Source: Vespula vulgaris (taxonomy: Eukaryota; Arthropoda; Insecta; Hymenoptera; Vespidae). Taken from it: a stretch of DNA of 64,000 nucleotides. A program made the position numbers and the translations under genes. The DNA lies in assembly GCF_905475345.1 (NCBI RefSeq), contig NC_066594.1, positions 7,914,001 to 7,978,000 on the forward strand, in the 5' to 3' direction. Shown here piece by piece: positions 38,403-50,296 of this stretch (positions within the stretch are counted from its first letter, which is position 1; every line of letters begins with the position of its first letter). A model generated the notes under the pieces. That model ran no database searches. It saw nothing but the letters and a program-made list of their open reading frames with translations, and was not told where the DNA came from.

Positions 38403-39474
38403 ATGAGCCGATTGGTGAGTTCGATGAGGTGACAGTGAAAACGAACGTACTCGGTCGCGATCTTGTTAAAAAAAAAAACGAAAAGAAAAAAAAACGAGAA
38501 CAAAAGAAAAAGGAGAAGAAGAAAATCTATATTGTTATCGCGAAAATAAATATATATATATATTTTTTTTTTTCTAAAAATAGCTAACCTGGATTTATAT
38601 ATCTAATCTCGGTGTAAAAAAAAGAAGAAAAAAGAAAACAGAAAAAGACGCATGATTAGCCGTGATCATTTACGGTCGTTAGCAATCGTTGGTTGCATCC
38701 TTCAAACGTGGCTTAGAAAACGTTACAAAATCTTGGATTTTTTCTTTTTTTTTTCGCAATAACATCTCGAGCTTCTCCTTGTCGTTCTCTTGTCGAGATA
38801 AAATACGAAGAAGAGAAACCGATGATCTTCATTAATATTCATAACTCATGGACGCGTACGAATGTTCCTTTTAATTTTTATACGCAACTTGTCCGATGAT
38901 GTTTTCGTATGGGAATTGACATTTACGAGCTAAGTAGAGTGTATCGTGAAAGGAGATAGAAAAAAGAGAACGCGTAAGATGAAGAGACAAAAAAGAAAAT
39001 ATAAAATAAATAAATAAATGAATTCGTTGAAAAATAAATGTCGCGAATTTCTCTTCGATCGAAACTAATTTCAAAGTGAAATGTTTTCAGGCAATCGTTT
39101 TGTTCGCTCTCGTCTCGGTGGCTTTTACCGCCCCAGTCGACGAGAAGGAACTGATCCGGATCGTGAAACAGAGGGTGGCTGAGCCAGCGCCAGATGGTAG
39201 CTATAGCTACGAATACGAGACGGCAAATGGCATTCAAGCTGCGGAACAAGCGCAGGTTAATGTCCAGGGTGACGTTCTTCTCAAACAGGTCACCGGTTCT
39301 TTCACCTATACTTCCCCCGATGGCACACCGGTCCATGTAACTTATACTGCTGATGCTAACGGATTCCATCCTGAGGGTGAACACTTACCAGTACCACCAG
39401 AAGTACCAACTCATGTCCAGAGGGCTCTTGAATACATCGCTGCTCATCCTCAAGAAAATAATACCGACAATTAA
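38403..39474 (+). CDS. Cuticular protein, RR-1 chitin-binding type (gene 5)
   Basis: Coding exons are 38403-38414 (MSRL, phase-0 GTGAGT donor) and 39091-39474, giving 131 aa. The signal peptide spans residues 1-18 (AIVLFALVSVAFTA before PVDE). The pre-domain is YETANGIQAAEQAQV at 46-60. The RR core is at 73-104, with FTYTSPDGTP at 75-84, YTADANGF at 89-96 and GEHLP at 100-104. A PVPPEVP linker, a VQRALEYIAAHP helix and a short polar tail follow. The RR core is canonical apart from ADANGF for ADENGF. The protein is expected to be secreted into cuticle and to bind chitin. The start is supported by the TATA spacing and by the shared exon pattern of the cluster. Confidence 0.95.
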
Positions 39475-39848
39475 TAACATTGTCCAATGGATCTTTCTTC
39501 TTCTTCTTCTTCTTTTTCTTCTTCTTTTTCTTTTTCGTCGAAAGAAATAGAAGAATCTTTTTCTTCTTCTCTCACGTCTTCGTCTTCTTTTCTCCTTCTT
39601 TTCTTCTGTTATTCTTTCTCTACTCTTCCTTTTTAATATCTTTGCCCAACTCCTATTCAACTTCTATGAGTACTTTACTACAAAGAACACAGGATACCTT
39701 ATTTGGAACCTTCCTTAAAGAGAGTAGAAGAATCAATGTCTTCGAACTCGATCCTTTTTACGTAGTAATAACTAGCCATTTATTATTGTAAACAATCTCG
39801 AGATGTATCTACGTCGTGCCTAGGAACAGGGCAAAGTATGTTACTGTA

Positions 39849-39854
39849 AATAAA
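39849..39854 (+). other. Polyadenylation signal, cuticle gene 5
   Basis: An AATAAA hexamer 375 bases after the stop codon. The 3' UTR that it would define contains a 170-base TTC-rich pyrimidine tract. Confidence 0.6.
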
Positions 39855-40832
39855 TTCGTTTTTGTACACGCAACTTCGACTAAGTTTTTCATCGTAAACT
39901 ACCTTCTCTTAGAGTATCCTTGGATTTCTTAACGACACTACATCGAGCCAACGTGTTTGTTACGAACGTTAAAACTTTACCATTTATGATCAAATTAACT
40001 AACTCGGTCTATGACGAATAATTTCGATTCGCTAATTCGTTTATCTATTATCTTATATATATATAGCTATATAAAAAAGATACTCCGACGATAAATAAAG
40101 AGATTCTATGAATCATTAATTAAATCTAGTTGAGTCTGAGTATATTTAGCGAGGTGTATCGATCGAACGGTGTTTTTAATGCTAAAACATCGAAACATTA
40201 TCGTTCGACGAAACGTGCGAATGAAAATGATCGAAACCACTATTGAATTAGCATAATCTTTCTGCCTTTCTCGTGAAAGGCAAAACTCAATTATCGATTA
40301 AAAAACGAGAAACTAAAACACATTTCACGTTATATCATTTGATATTCATTTAAAAAGTCACTCGTCGCATAACTCTTTGAATTAACAGTAAAATTTTCCA
40401 TAACATTTTTACGCTCACTGCGAGCAAAAAAAAAATTCAACGAGTATAATCGCGCGTTAGATATTCGAGACACATTATAAATAAAAATGGGTATTACAAA
40501 ATGAGGGTACTTATATCTACGTAAAATTGTAAAAAGTTTTCAAATATCGTCGTCCTATATCTTAGAATGAACATAAATTTAATGATTAAAATCTACGACA
40601 TTTATGAAATTGCATCGATTTCCTCCAGTTAATCATTTATACTTGATTGAATAAAAAAAGAAAAGTCCTTTATTTTTCTTCCGTCTCGGTTGCAAAGCTT
40701 CTAATGAGATCACAAATGACTATCATTCTCCTTAAATTTCTGTATAAAATTTCATTTTTTATATCTCTTTTATAACGCATCGACATATATATATATACTC
40801 TTTTTTGTATAAAAAATAAAAAACCATAAAAA
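39855..40832. other. Intergenic, cuticle genes 5 and 6
   Basis: AT-rich spacer between convergent genes. I see nothing in it beyond the poly-A signals at its two edges. Confidence 0.6.
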
Positions 40833-40838
40833 TTTATT
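40833..40838 (-). other. Polyadenylation signal, cuticle gene 6
   Basis: An AATAAA hexamer on the minus strand, about 65 bases beyond the stop codon. Confidence 0.6.
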
Positions 40839-40902
40839 TAACATTACATTACGCGAATTCACGATCGGACGGATCTCTACGCTAACTTAAGCAATACTAT
40901 GT

Positions 40903-43119
40903 TCAGAATCGTTTATTCGATAGCACTCTGTTAGGACGATTAATGTTAGAATTGATAACAGCATTTTGACTGTAAGAGAGTTGTTGCTTCGGCTGTTGCT
41001 GTTGGTGGGGTTGAGGCAGATCCGGTTGTTCACTGGTCGAGGGTTGTTTGGCAATCCATTCGAGAGCTCGTTGAATCGCTGGTGGAATTGGTGGTGGAGT
41101 TGGGATATGAGTACCCGACACTTGAGTGCCAAATTCATCGGCAGTCCAGCTCATAGCAATCGGTGTTCCATCGGGTGCATTGTACTGAACCGAACCCTGA
41201 ATCAGCTGAGTCTCGTCTGGTGTGCCGGCGTACTTCCTACTACCACTTTCTTTCTGAAGAATTCCACCCTCGGTCTCGTATGCAAACGAGTAATGGCCTC
41301 GTGTATCACCAAGGTCACGAGATTCGCTCACTACTTTTTCGGGTTCTCGAAAGTATTCTTGACCGTGGGCAAGGCCAACGATCGCGATCATTAACTGGAA
41401 AAATAAAACAAACAAAAAATCGTATGAGACTATTAGATTTGTATATTCGAGGACGATACATTTAGATTAATTTAATTCAACGATCTAATCGTAATATGTA
41501 GAATAAAACTATTCGTTACAAAATACCTTCCGTTCGTATGTATATATATATATAAGATCGAAATCATGTATTCTATTTAAGAGGTTATCGTGTCCGCGAT
41601 AAATACATTAAAGTCGTGCGTTTACGAGTATATTAAATCTTAATTTATTGACTCGGCAAACGTAAAAGTCTATCGGCGATACGTCGAGAGAATAATTGCG
41701 AAGAGCTTTCGCTCGTATCTGACACTATACGATGTCTCTATCGACTGAACGTTCTATTCAAAGTTCTCATTAATCGAAACGATATTGTCGATAGCGTTGG
41801 CTTTGATTCTTACTTAAAGGTTGAAACGATTTGAGATTGAAGTCAATGAGTATGGCTCGATAATAGTATGTATAAATACGTATGTATGTACATAGTACGC
41901 ACTTATGTACATATTTCAGACATATGTATGTATATACGGATTAGACCCAGCAGAAAATCGAAAGCGAGTATACAGACATCTACACGTGTGTGTGTATATA
42001 TATATACACATATACACAAACATACACACACTCTTCGTAATGTTCCGTAAATCCTCTTACGTACCTTTCCCCGGCGAAAGGTCAGGGCAAAATGAATGTG
42101 TTAGTGGGTAGGTCACAATACCCATTACGAATCCCAACTAGTAAAAGGTAACCAAAGATAACCGAGCGTTAATATTTGCGCGTTACACGTGCATTGTCTT
42201 TTTAAATGCCTCGGTACTTTAAACGTCACATGGAATGCTTCAACCACATCCCACATAACGCCTCTCAAGACTATGTCGAGAAAACTTATGTCCTTTGTCA
42301 TTCAATTCTTTTTTTTTTGCAAAGCAATAAACAAGTGATTGTTATTATCATAGAATATTATCCTCGATTCGTAGTGTTATTTATCAATCTATCGATCGAT
42401 GAAATACGTTTGCCAATTAATTTTCGTTTGATCTTCTATTCATTTTTATTCGAAAAATTCGTGAGGAAGAAATATCTTTGTATTTCCTTTTGATATTACA
42501 AGATCGTATCAAATGGATCATCACAGAAGTGAATAACGTCGATTATGCAACGATCGTAAATATTATTTACGCTTTCGAGATGTCCGCAGACCGTATATAA
42601 ACACGATTTATTGATTTAGTCGATACATACGAGTTGAACCATCTCTACTAACGCGACTTTTTTGTCATTATTAATTTCATCGATATTTTTATCAAATAAA
42701 TCATTATAAATCGCCGAACTAGTCTTTATCTATAATTTATTAATTTATCTATATCGATGATAAGATTATTAGAGCGAATAATTGTTTAACGCGTTGTACG
42801 TCATTGAATATATTTAAAACATTCGTAAAGTTCGATCGTAGATCTCTCAAAGACTGTAACATAATAAAAATAAAGAAGAAGAAAAAGAAAAACAAAAAAA
42901 ACGTAAAAAAAAAAACAAAAACAAAAACCAAAAAGTAGATGAAAACGAGAATGATATCGACGGTCAGCGTGTTAATCGGATCTATAAATATAGAGAAAAA
43001 AAATATGTAGCAAATGAAAAAGGAAAAAAGAAAAGAAAAAGGAAATAAAAAAAACGATGAAGATGATGATGAGGATTTGAAGAATAGACGAAGAAGAATT
43101 CACTCACCAAGGCGCGCAT
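40903..43119 (-). CDS. Cuticular protein, diverged RR-1 domain with Gln-rich tail (gene 6)
   Basis: Coding exons on the minus strand are 43108-43119 (MRAL, phase-0 GTGAGT donor) and 40903-41394, giving 167 aa, the longest of the six. The signal peptide is residues 1-15 (LLMIAIVGLAHG before QEYF). The pre-domain is YETEGGILQKESGSRKYAG at 43-61. The RR core at 71-102 is atypical: SWTADEFGTQVSG at 86-98 replaces the usual YxADENGF. A TPPPIPPA linker and an IQRALEWIAKQP helix follow. A unique C-terminal extension of about 45 residues is rich in Gln and Asn, with QQQQ at 135-138 and two Asn-rich stretches. The intron is 1.7 kb. Exon 1 is inferred from frame, donor and its likeness to the MHAL exon of gene 4. 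The only TATA box is about 230 bases upstream, further than in the other genes, so an untranslated exon is possible. Confidence 0.87.
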
Positions 43120-43340
43120 GCTGGCCGGCACGACGACTGTTTCGTTTGTGTAATACGAGAATGGTAAGATGGCCTGGTCACGAGAAAGTGAGATGCCTCG
43201 GGTGGTAAAGGTAAAGGATATTGAACAGGTAAGAGAAGAAGTCCAACCAAGCAGCGTCACATATAGATCGTTGTTTCTCTCCCGATGGTTGCCGGCGTGA
43301 AGTTCGCGAGCAACTCTTGGACTGTTGGGGGCAGAGCCGA

Positions 43341-43348
43341 CCTTTATA
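43341..43348 (-). promoter_or_regulatory. Probable TATA box of cuticle gene 6
   Basis: TATAAAGG on the minus strand in GC-rich surroundings, about 222-229 bases before the ATG. It is the only good TATA element upstream, but the spacing implies a leader of about 200 bases. Confidence 0.55.
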
Positions 43349-46300
43349 CCGGCGGGAGGCAACACATGCCGAGATCGTGCATTTACATAACCCGGGAAAG
43401 TTTATTTCGGCAGACGCCAACGCTTCTCCTCCCTCGAGAAGGTACGAACGTATCGAAAAGAAAAAAAAAAAAGAAAGAAAACCCTTTCTTCGTATCCATC
43501 TCCTCCCTCTTTCCCCCACTTTTCCTACACTCTATTATTTTCGAGCGAAAAAAAATCGAAAAGAAAAACAAACTGAATTTCTACGAAATAATCGAGGGAT
43601 TATTAAATCAAAGAGAGAAAGGATTCGAATCCGCGAAAGATTTAATTCGATGAAAAAAGAGATACGGGATAATTTGGAGAAACTATAAGGATACTTTCGT
43701 CACATTTCCATGCGAAAGATTTTTCTCTGGAACTTCCGTTTGAATCTCCTTAAAGACGAGAACCACGTGTTTGGACTTTTCGTGATTACTTAACGCAAGC
43801 CAACGATCGATCCTCTTACTTACGCAAGAACCCACGATGATTACTCTCGAGTGAACGCGAAATCATCTTCATCATTTTTTTTTTCTTTCTTTCTTTCTTT
43901 CTTTCTTCCTTTCTTTTCTTCGTTCTTTCTTGTTTTTCATTTTTTTTCTTTCTTGCTTTCTTGCTTTCTTTCTTGTTTCTTATTTTTCAACATAGCTTAC
44001 TTACCTTTCCCAGAGAGACGATCCGCACGGTAGATCGACGAACTCGCTTCTGAGTTTTTGACCGAGACGTCTTGCCTTTTCAAAGTAAATTTACTCGTTT
44101 AACGATGTCTCAAGAACGTGTCAAGTATTCTTAGTTTTCTTACATAACGATTGATTCTCGGATTTTAGCCAAAAATTTGATTCATAATATCGTTTGATGA
44201 AGAATAATCGATGATCGAAACGATCAAAGATCGTTTAATATGAGTTATCGGTTATTGTTTATCCGAATAATCTACGACTGGATAAATCGTAAATTTCTTC
44301 GAGTATTTCTTTTTTTTACAAGTGTGTCATGTGTATTAACATCTCGATTCGTAAACTAGTAAACAGAGAAATTTCATTATACGATCTATCTAATTTATAT
44401 TTATATCTGTCAAAAAAGATTACGACAATTTTGAATTATGCGTAACGTCGTAAGATTTCCGAGTATATACCTGTACATATATATACATATACATGTATAT
44501 ACATACACGTATTCGACTTTTAATGTAAATGAGTTCGTATATAATAGATATTGAACACGATCAGAAAATTGCTTTATTGGTGTTATCATAAAAAAGACAA
44601 TCATAAATTTTAATTTTGACTAAAGATACGTGTACCATTGAATAATATTACTTCCACTTTTCGTATGCCTTTCTCTTTCTCTTTTTTGTCGTTATCTTTT
44701 TATTTTTTATTTATTTTTTTTTCCGAAATATCGACCGATCTAAGCTTTCGAAAATTTCGTTACTATATCGCTCTTTCGTAATCTCACGGATTTACATATA
44801 AATTATTTCTAGAGCGACGAAATCGTGAACTTTGAAAATAAATCATTCGAAAATAAATTGTGTTTTGTAACTGTCACGAAAATATACGAAACGATTGATA
44901 CTGATAATTTTACGATTGACATTAATAATATCTTTTACAAACCGAAGTATATGCTAATTTCGTAATAATTTTATGAAACATATTAATAGAGAGAGAGAGG
45001 GAGAGAGAAAGAAAGAAAGAAAGAAAATAAGATAATTTCGTATTACGTCGCATCGAAAACGAGTTACATTTACTCGTCTATATCTGTACTTCCTTGTAAA
45101 GAATCTAACATTATTGATGACGCTTTCTCTTCGTTAGCCATTTATGATTCATTGTACCTTTCTATCGATCGACCTTTAACATATTTGCAATTTAAATCGT
45201 CATTTGCTTTTGTAAGTCATCAATAATTTTCAATGCACTCGTAATTCGTATTATTCGTCATACGTCAATAGATTATTATCGAATCAAAATAATAATGCTC
45301 AGTGTTGTAAGATCGAACGGATTAAAGTCTAACATCGAATTAACACGCTTTTAAAAGCAAGATTTACGATTTAATTAATTTCTCAGATTTCATGACTCTC
45401 AGTTTGAAAATTTCTTCTGTGTTATAAGTTACATATAATCTGTAATAACAACGAATAAGATATCGATCTTGAAATTGTTATTTTCGACGAAATGTTGTCC
45501 TATCATGCGAGAAATGTAAATTGTGAATTAACGATGCACGCGATACGCGTGTGAATCGATCGAAACATGTTTCTCTTGCAATATCGTTCATCAGGATATG
45601 TACGTATCCTGTGTACTTTTAAATATAAACATATACTCTTCGTGTTTTACGTTAAAACTTTATTCTGATCGCTAATCGAAAGGTTGCCTTAGAGCGTGGT
45701 TGTTGCTTATTAAAGGATAATGACACCGCAGTGTCTAGAATACCCGTTACCAATCTTCCGTGGGAATTGAACTCTTCGTGTGCGAGTCCTTGGCCCAATG
45801 ATCGATCCTACCTACCGTTGTACGCTTCGAAGAAATTGCATTTACGCAGGCGCACGTATAAATTCATACCTGTCTTCGCTTCGTATGTTTTTATCTTAAT
45901 AACGAGATCTATGTGAAAGTCGTGATCTATGTATTTAGAAGGAATTAATACCGCCAATTAACATGTTATAGATATCTTGACGTAAACTTCGTAAGATTAC
46001 AATTAATAAATCTTTAACAAAAATTGTGAGCATGAATCCGTGTGATATTAAAAAAATATATATACATATATACATATTTTTATAATTTCATAATGAACGT
46101 TACAAACGTCGTTATGTATTATAATTAAATCGTTACATTTATCGCTAAAATATTCAATGTATATCGGGTTGCCTGTTTCAAGGGGAATAACGCTGCCCAT
46201 AACGAGCTATACATGTGAATACTGCTATATATATGGTTGCCTGATATAGGCGCATATTTTAACCTAAATATGCATAAATATTCTTCGATCGTTCAACGTG

Positions 46301-46865
46301 TGTATACAGATATTAAATTTGTATAGTTATAACACGATAAAAAAGAAATAAATATAAATACATATTCTTTTAATTAATTCATTTAAAAATATTATCGATA
46401 AATCGAATTCAATTTTCAATTTTATTTATTTTTCAATTTTATTAACCTAATATCTCTGTAGAAAATTGATGTAGAAAAATACATGGAATCGTTATATACA
46501 AGACGTTTTTTGTTACTCTGACGTGTATACTTATTAGAAATTATTTTGCAATTATAGATCATCTTATCTGTTAAATAATAATAAAAAGAAGAAATTATAT
46601 ACCTTAGTACATTCTCTCTAGGCATTTTGTCCCCACAGAATTGGCGTCATTCATTCCGATAATGTTGGCTTCACTGTATCTATATGTTTGTGTAATATAA
46701 AACATTGTTGCATTCAATGTGGTTTATACAAATTGGTTAGTGTTTATGCTGTTTTACGCTGTATATAATAAAATCATAATTGTACTTTAATATAAGTGAA
46801 TGGAATGAAAATTTTAAAATAAATGTAAATAATATATGTGTATAATTTTTTATACAATTCAAAAT
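43349..46865. other. Intergenic boundary between cuticle cluster and housekeeping genes
   Basis: No gene is evident. The left part has (TTTC)n and (GA)n tracts (43874-43983 and 44988-45026). The right part, from about 46 kb, is AT-rich with very few microsatellites, matching the genes that follow. The last 250 bases should include the promoter of CDC40, but there is no TATA box. Confidence 0.55.
43874..43983. repeat. (TTTC)n / (TTTCTTGC)n pyrimidine tract
   Basis: About 110 bases that are almost all pyrimidine, with TTTC as the basic unit and GC interruptions towards the right end. Confidence 0.9.
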
Positions 46866-49244
46866 ATGCTCGCATTAAAAGATTATGGGAGTAGTGATGG
46901 TGACAGTGGATCTGAGAATGAAAGTACTATAGATAATAATGAAGAGAAAAATAAAGATGATAAAAATATAAATGATGATTCTCCAAGAGAATCAGTTTTT
47001 ACTGGCAAGTCGATAAGTTCTCTTGGCTTACAAATATGTTCCGCGCCTGAAGTTGTTTCCACAGTAAGTTATTTCTAACCTTTATCATGAGACTATTTAT
47101 TCTATTTTTTATTCGTTCATTTTATTTTAATAATTTATTATTTCTGATACGCATAGGGAACAGAATTATGTGTTAAACATATAGATTCTACTGCATCTGT
47201 AGTTACGCATAATCCAAAGTATGAGGAATTATTTGCTCCAGATTTAGGTCCAGAAAATCCTTTCAAAACTCAGCAACAACGAGCCGTGAAAAACATGCTC
47301 TCTGGTTATGTTGAGAAAGCATATATTAGTGAATTTCAATTTGAAAATCAAAGAAGAACATTTGCAAGTTATGGTAAGTCGTTTTGATCGTTGAATTAGC
47401 TCTGTATATGTCGTGTTACAAGAAATTAAATATCTATGATAAATTATATTTTTAGGGTACGCTTTGGATCCAACCGTTGATGGTAGTGCAGAGGAAGGGA
47501 AAACTTTGATTGGTGCAAAAGAAGCTGCAGAAGAGTCGGGTGGAAAAACGGTCTTTGAAAATACAACGTTAAGGCCTTCAGATAAGAGAAAAAGACACAG
47601 AAATAACGATCCTGCAGACATTGAGGGATTTTTAGGTCCTTGGGGTGGTTATATAGATGAAAGACGAGTGGTCAAACCGACTCAAGAAGAGGCAGCGGAA
47701 TTAGAAGAAATCTTAGCTAAAAGAAATAAAAGAGGAAAACAAATAGAGGAGAAACCACTCGAAGAAAAAACTGTATTGCACAGTACGTACATACGCACGC
47801 GCGTGCGCACGCATACGTTTATTACCAAGACATTATTTTAATTTTGCTTAAATCTTTCAGTTAAAGATAGTGTGGATTATCAAGGGCGATCGTTTCTGCA
47901 TGCACCACAGGATATTGGTGTCAACTTGAGATCAGATTCACCGCCTGAACGATGCTTTCTACCAAAAGCACACATACATACGTGGGAAGGTCATACAAAG
48001 GGTATTTCTCAAATCAGATGGTTTCCACGAACTGCCCACCTGCTTCTCTCGTGTAGTATGGATTGTAGAGTTAAGGTATTTAAAAAAAAAATGGAAAGGA
48101 CATATACAATTATCAACATAATCATTTATCTATACAATATTAAATACGACTTTGCGTTATTTACAGTTGTGGGAAGTTTATAAAGAAAGGCGATGTGTTA
48201 GAACCTATTATGGACATCGTCAGGCTGTACGCGACGTCAGTTTCGATAATGATGGAAAAAGATTTCTTTCGGCTGGATATGATCGTTACGTAAAATTATG
48301 GGACACAGAAACGGGTGCTTGTATAAGTAGATTTACAAGCAGAAAAATACCATATTGTGCAAAGTTTAATCCAGATCCAGACAAACAACATCTTTTTGTA
48401 GCAGGAACAAGTGATAAGAAAATTATTTGCGTAAGTCATACGATAAGTTGTCCTATGGTATTTTTATAAAAAAAAAAAAAAAAAATGTTCATAATTGTTC
48501 TAAATTACAGTGGGATATACGATCTGGCGAGATAACTCAAGAATATGACAGGCATTTAGGTGCAGTTAATACAATAACTTTCGTAGATGACAATCGCAGA
48601 TTTGTTACAACTTCCGATGACAAAAGCCTTCGTGTTTGGGAATGGTAAATAATTTTTTATTCCTATATAACAATACTCTATCGAAGCTTACGTTTTGAAA
48701 TTAAAAAATTTATATTATTCTTTAGGGATATTCCTGTTGACATGAAATACATTGCTGACCCTTCTATGCATTCGATGCCAGCTGTGACACCATCACCTAA
48801 TCAAAAATGGTTAGCATGTCAAAGCATGGATAACAAAATTGTTATATTCTCAGCCTTAAACAGATTCAAAATGAATCGAAAAAAAACTTTTACTGGTCAT
48901 ATGGTTGCTGGCTATGCATGTGGCCTAGATTTTTCTCCTGACATGAGGTATAAATAAATATAAATTTATAAGTAGAAATAATAATAAGATTAATGTCTAA
49001 TAATTTCTTATGACTTCTGTGTTTATGTATCCCTGTATAATGTATTTCTTTTTTTCTCTCTTTTAGTTATCTTGTGTCAGGAGATGCAGATGGGAAATGT
49101 TATATATGGGACTGGAAAACTACGAAATTATACAAAAAATGGAAAGCGCACGACGGTGTGTGTATCGATATTTTGTGGCATCCACATGAATCTTCTAAAC
49201 TTGCAACAGCTGGATGGGATGGCAAAATAAAATATTGGGACTAG
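46866..49244 (+). CDS. CDC40: Pre-mRNA-processing factor 17 (CDC40/PRP17)
   Basis: A spliceosomal WD40 protein that acts at the second catalytic step of pre-mRNA splicing. Exons are 46866-47063, 47157-47373, 47456-47782, 47861-48075, 48167-48430, 48511-48644, 48726-48947 and 49067-49244, giving 584 aa, close to the roughly 579 aa of the human protein. All junctions are GT-AG and keep frame. The N-terminal part is acidic and Ser-rich, followed by the conserved blocks GPENPF, NMLSGY, RRTFASYGYALDP and GFLGPW. From about residue 288 seven WD40 repeats follow, with clear blades such as VKLWDTETG, WDIRSGEI and WDWKTTKLY, ending in KIKYWD. The ATG chosen gives MLALKDYGSSDGDSGSE, aligning with the family N-terminus. 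An in-frame ATG 30 bases upstream (46836) would add ten residues. Introns are short (under 120 bases). Confidence 0.97.
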
Positions 49245-49431
49245 TATTCTATAATAATATGTAAATCCTACCTCTTTAACATTATGCTAATTAACGTGCG
49301 TATACGCACTCACGCATTCACTCATGCATTAAGATTGTACATATAGATTTGCTCTAAGAACATATACAAAGCAAAATCCGAACGATAAAAGTATTTAATA
49401 ATTATTAATACATTTTGAGATTTTATAGTAT

Positions 49432-49437
49432 AATAAA
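49432..49437 (+). other. Polyadenylation signal, CDC40
   Basis: An AATAAA hexamer 188 bases after the stop codon, followed by a T-rich stretch. Confidence 0.6.
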
Positions 49438-50296
49438 TAATTTGATTTATTATCCTTTTTTCTTTTTTTTAAATGTCTTGATATTAGTTTTCATTATTTT
49501 TATAAAATGAATAATAAATCGTGAAATATGTAAAAATGTGATATGAAATAGAATAAAATATTTGCAGGACAACATTAATACTTTAATGTAATTTTTAGCG
49601 AATAGTTTTTCCGAAATTTTTATTTTATTTATAACGTCTACACGTACACATACGCACACACACACACACACACACCCGATAAGCAGTAAATTCCGTAATA
49701 TATATACATAGGGTGCAGAAATCAATAGTACGCGTCACAATGTCTGCCGTGAGCCATAGTTATCGTGTAATACGTATTGCATTTTTTGTATGCTTTTACG
49801 ATGTTTATGATATATAATTGAAGTTATTAATACGATCATTAGCATTTTACGAAAAATCGTTTAAATTTGATAATATACGTAAATGTAAAAGTTGAACTGT
49901 GATTGGAAAATCGACATATTTATTGAGTGGTGCTGTTGAAGGGGTAATATTTACGTGCATATATGTATATGATATTGCATGATCGTCTTTTTTTCTATTT
50001 CTTTTTTAAGCGTTAAATAAATATTTACTTATAAAATTCTTTACGCGAATGATACAAAAAAAAAATTTACTTGACAATAATTTGTGTAATAAAGTTTCTT
50101 AATACTATGAATTATTAATTAATGTCGAAATATATCAAAAAATACATATTCGTTCCTACGTTTTTCATGAATTATAAACAATTTATTGGATAATAAAAAA
50201 TGTAGAAATCATTTTACGATAAAGTTATAATATTGCGTTTGAAAATGTCAATGTAATAAATAAATCAAAATCGGCTCCTTATAGAATTATTAAACG
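49438..50296. other. Intergenic, CDC40 to TMEM181
   Basis: AT-rich spacer with a short CA run near 49655-49675. It should contain the TMEM181 promoter; no TATA box or other element stands out. Confidence 0.6.

Noticed and set aside
48061..48680. Extra short frames running out of CDC40 exons into introns
   Set aside because: They are exon fragments with intron read-through tails. Splice sites join the exons cleanly into the full PRP17 protein.
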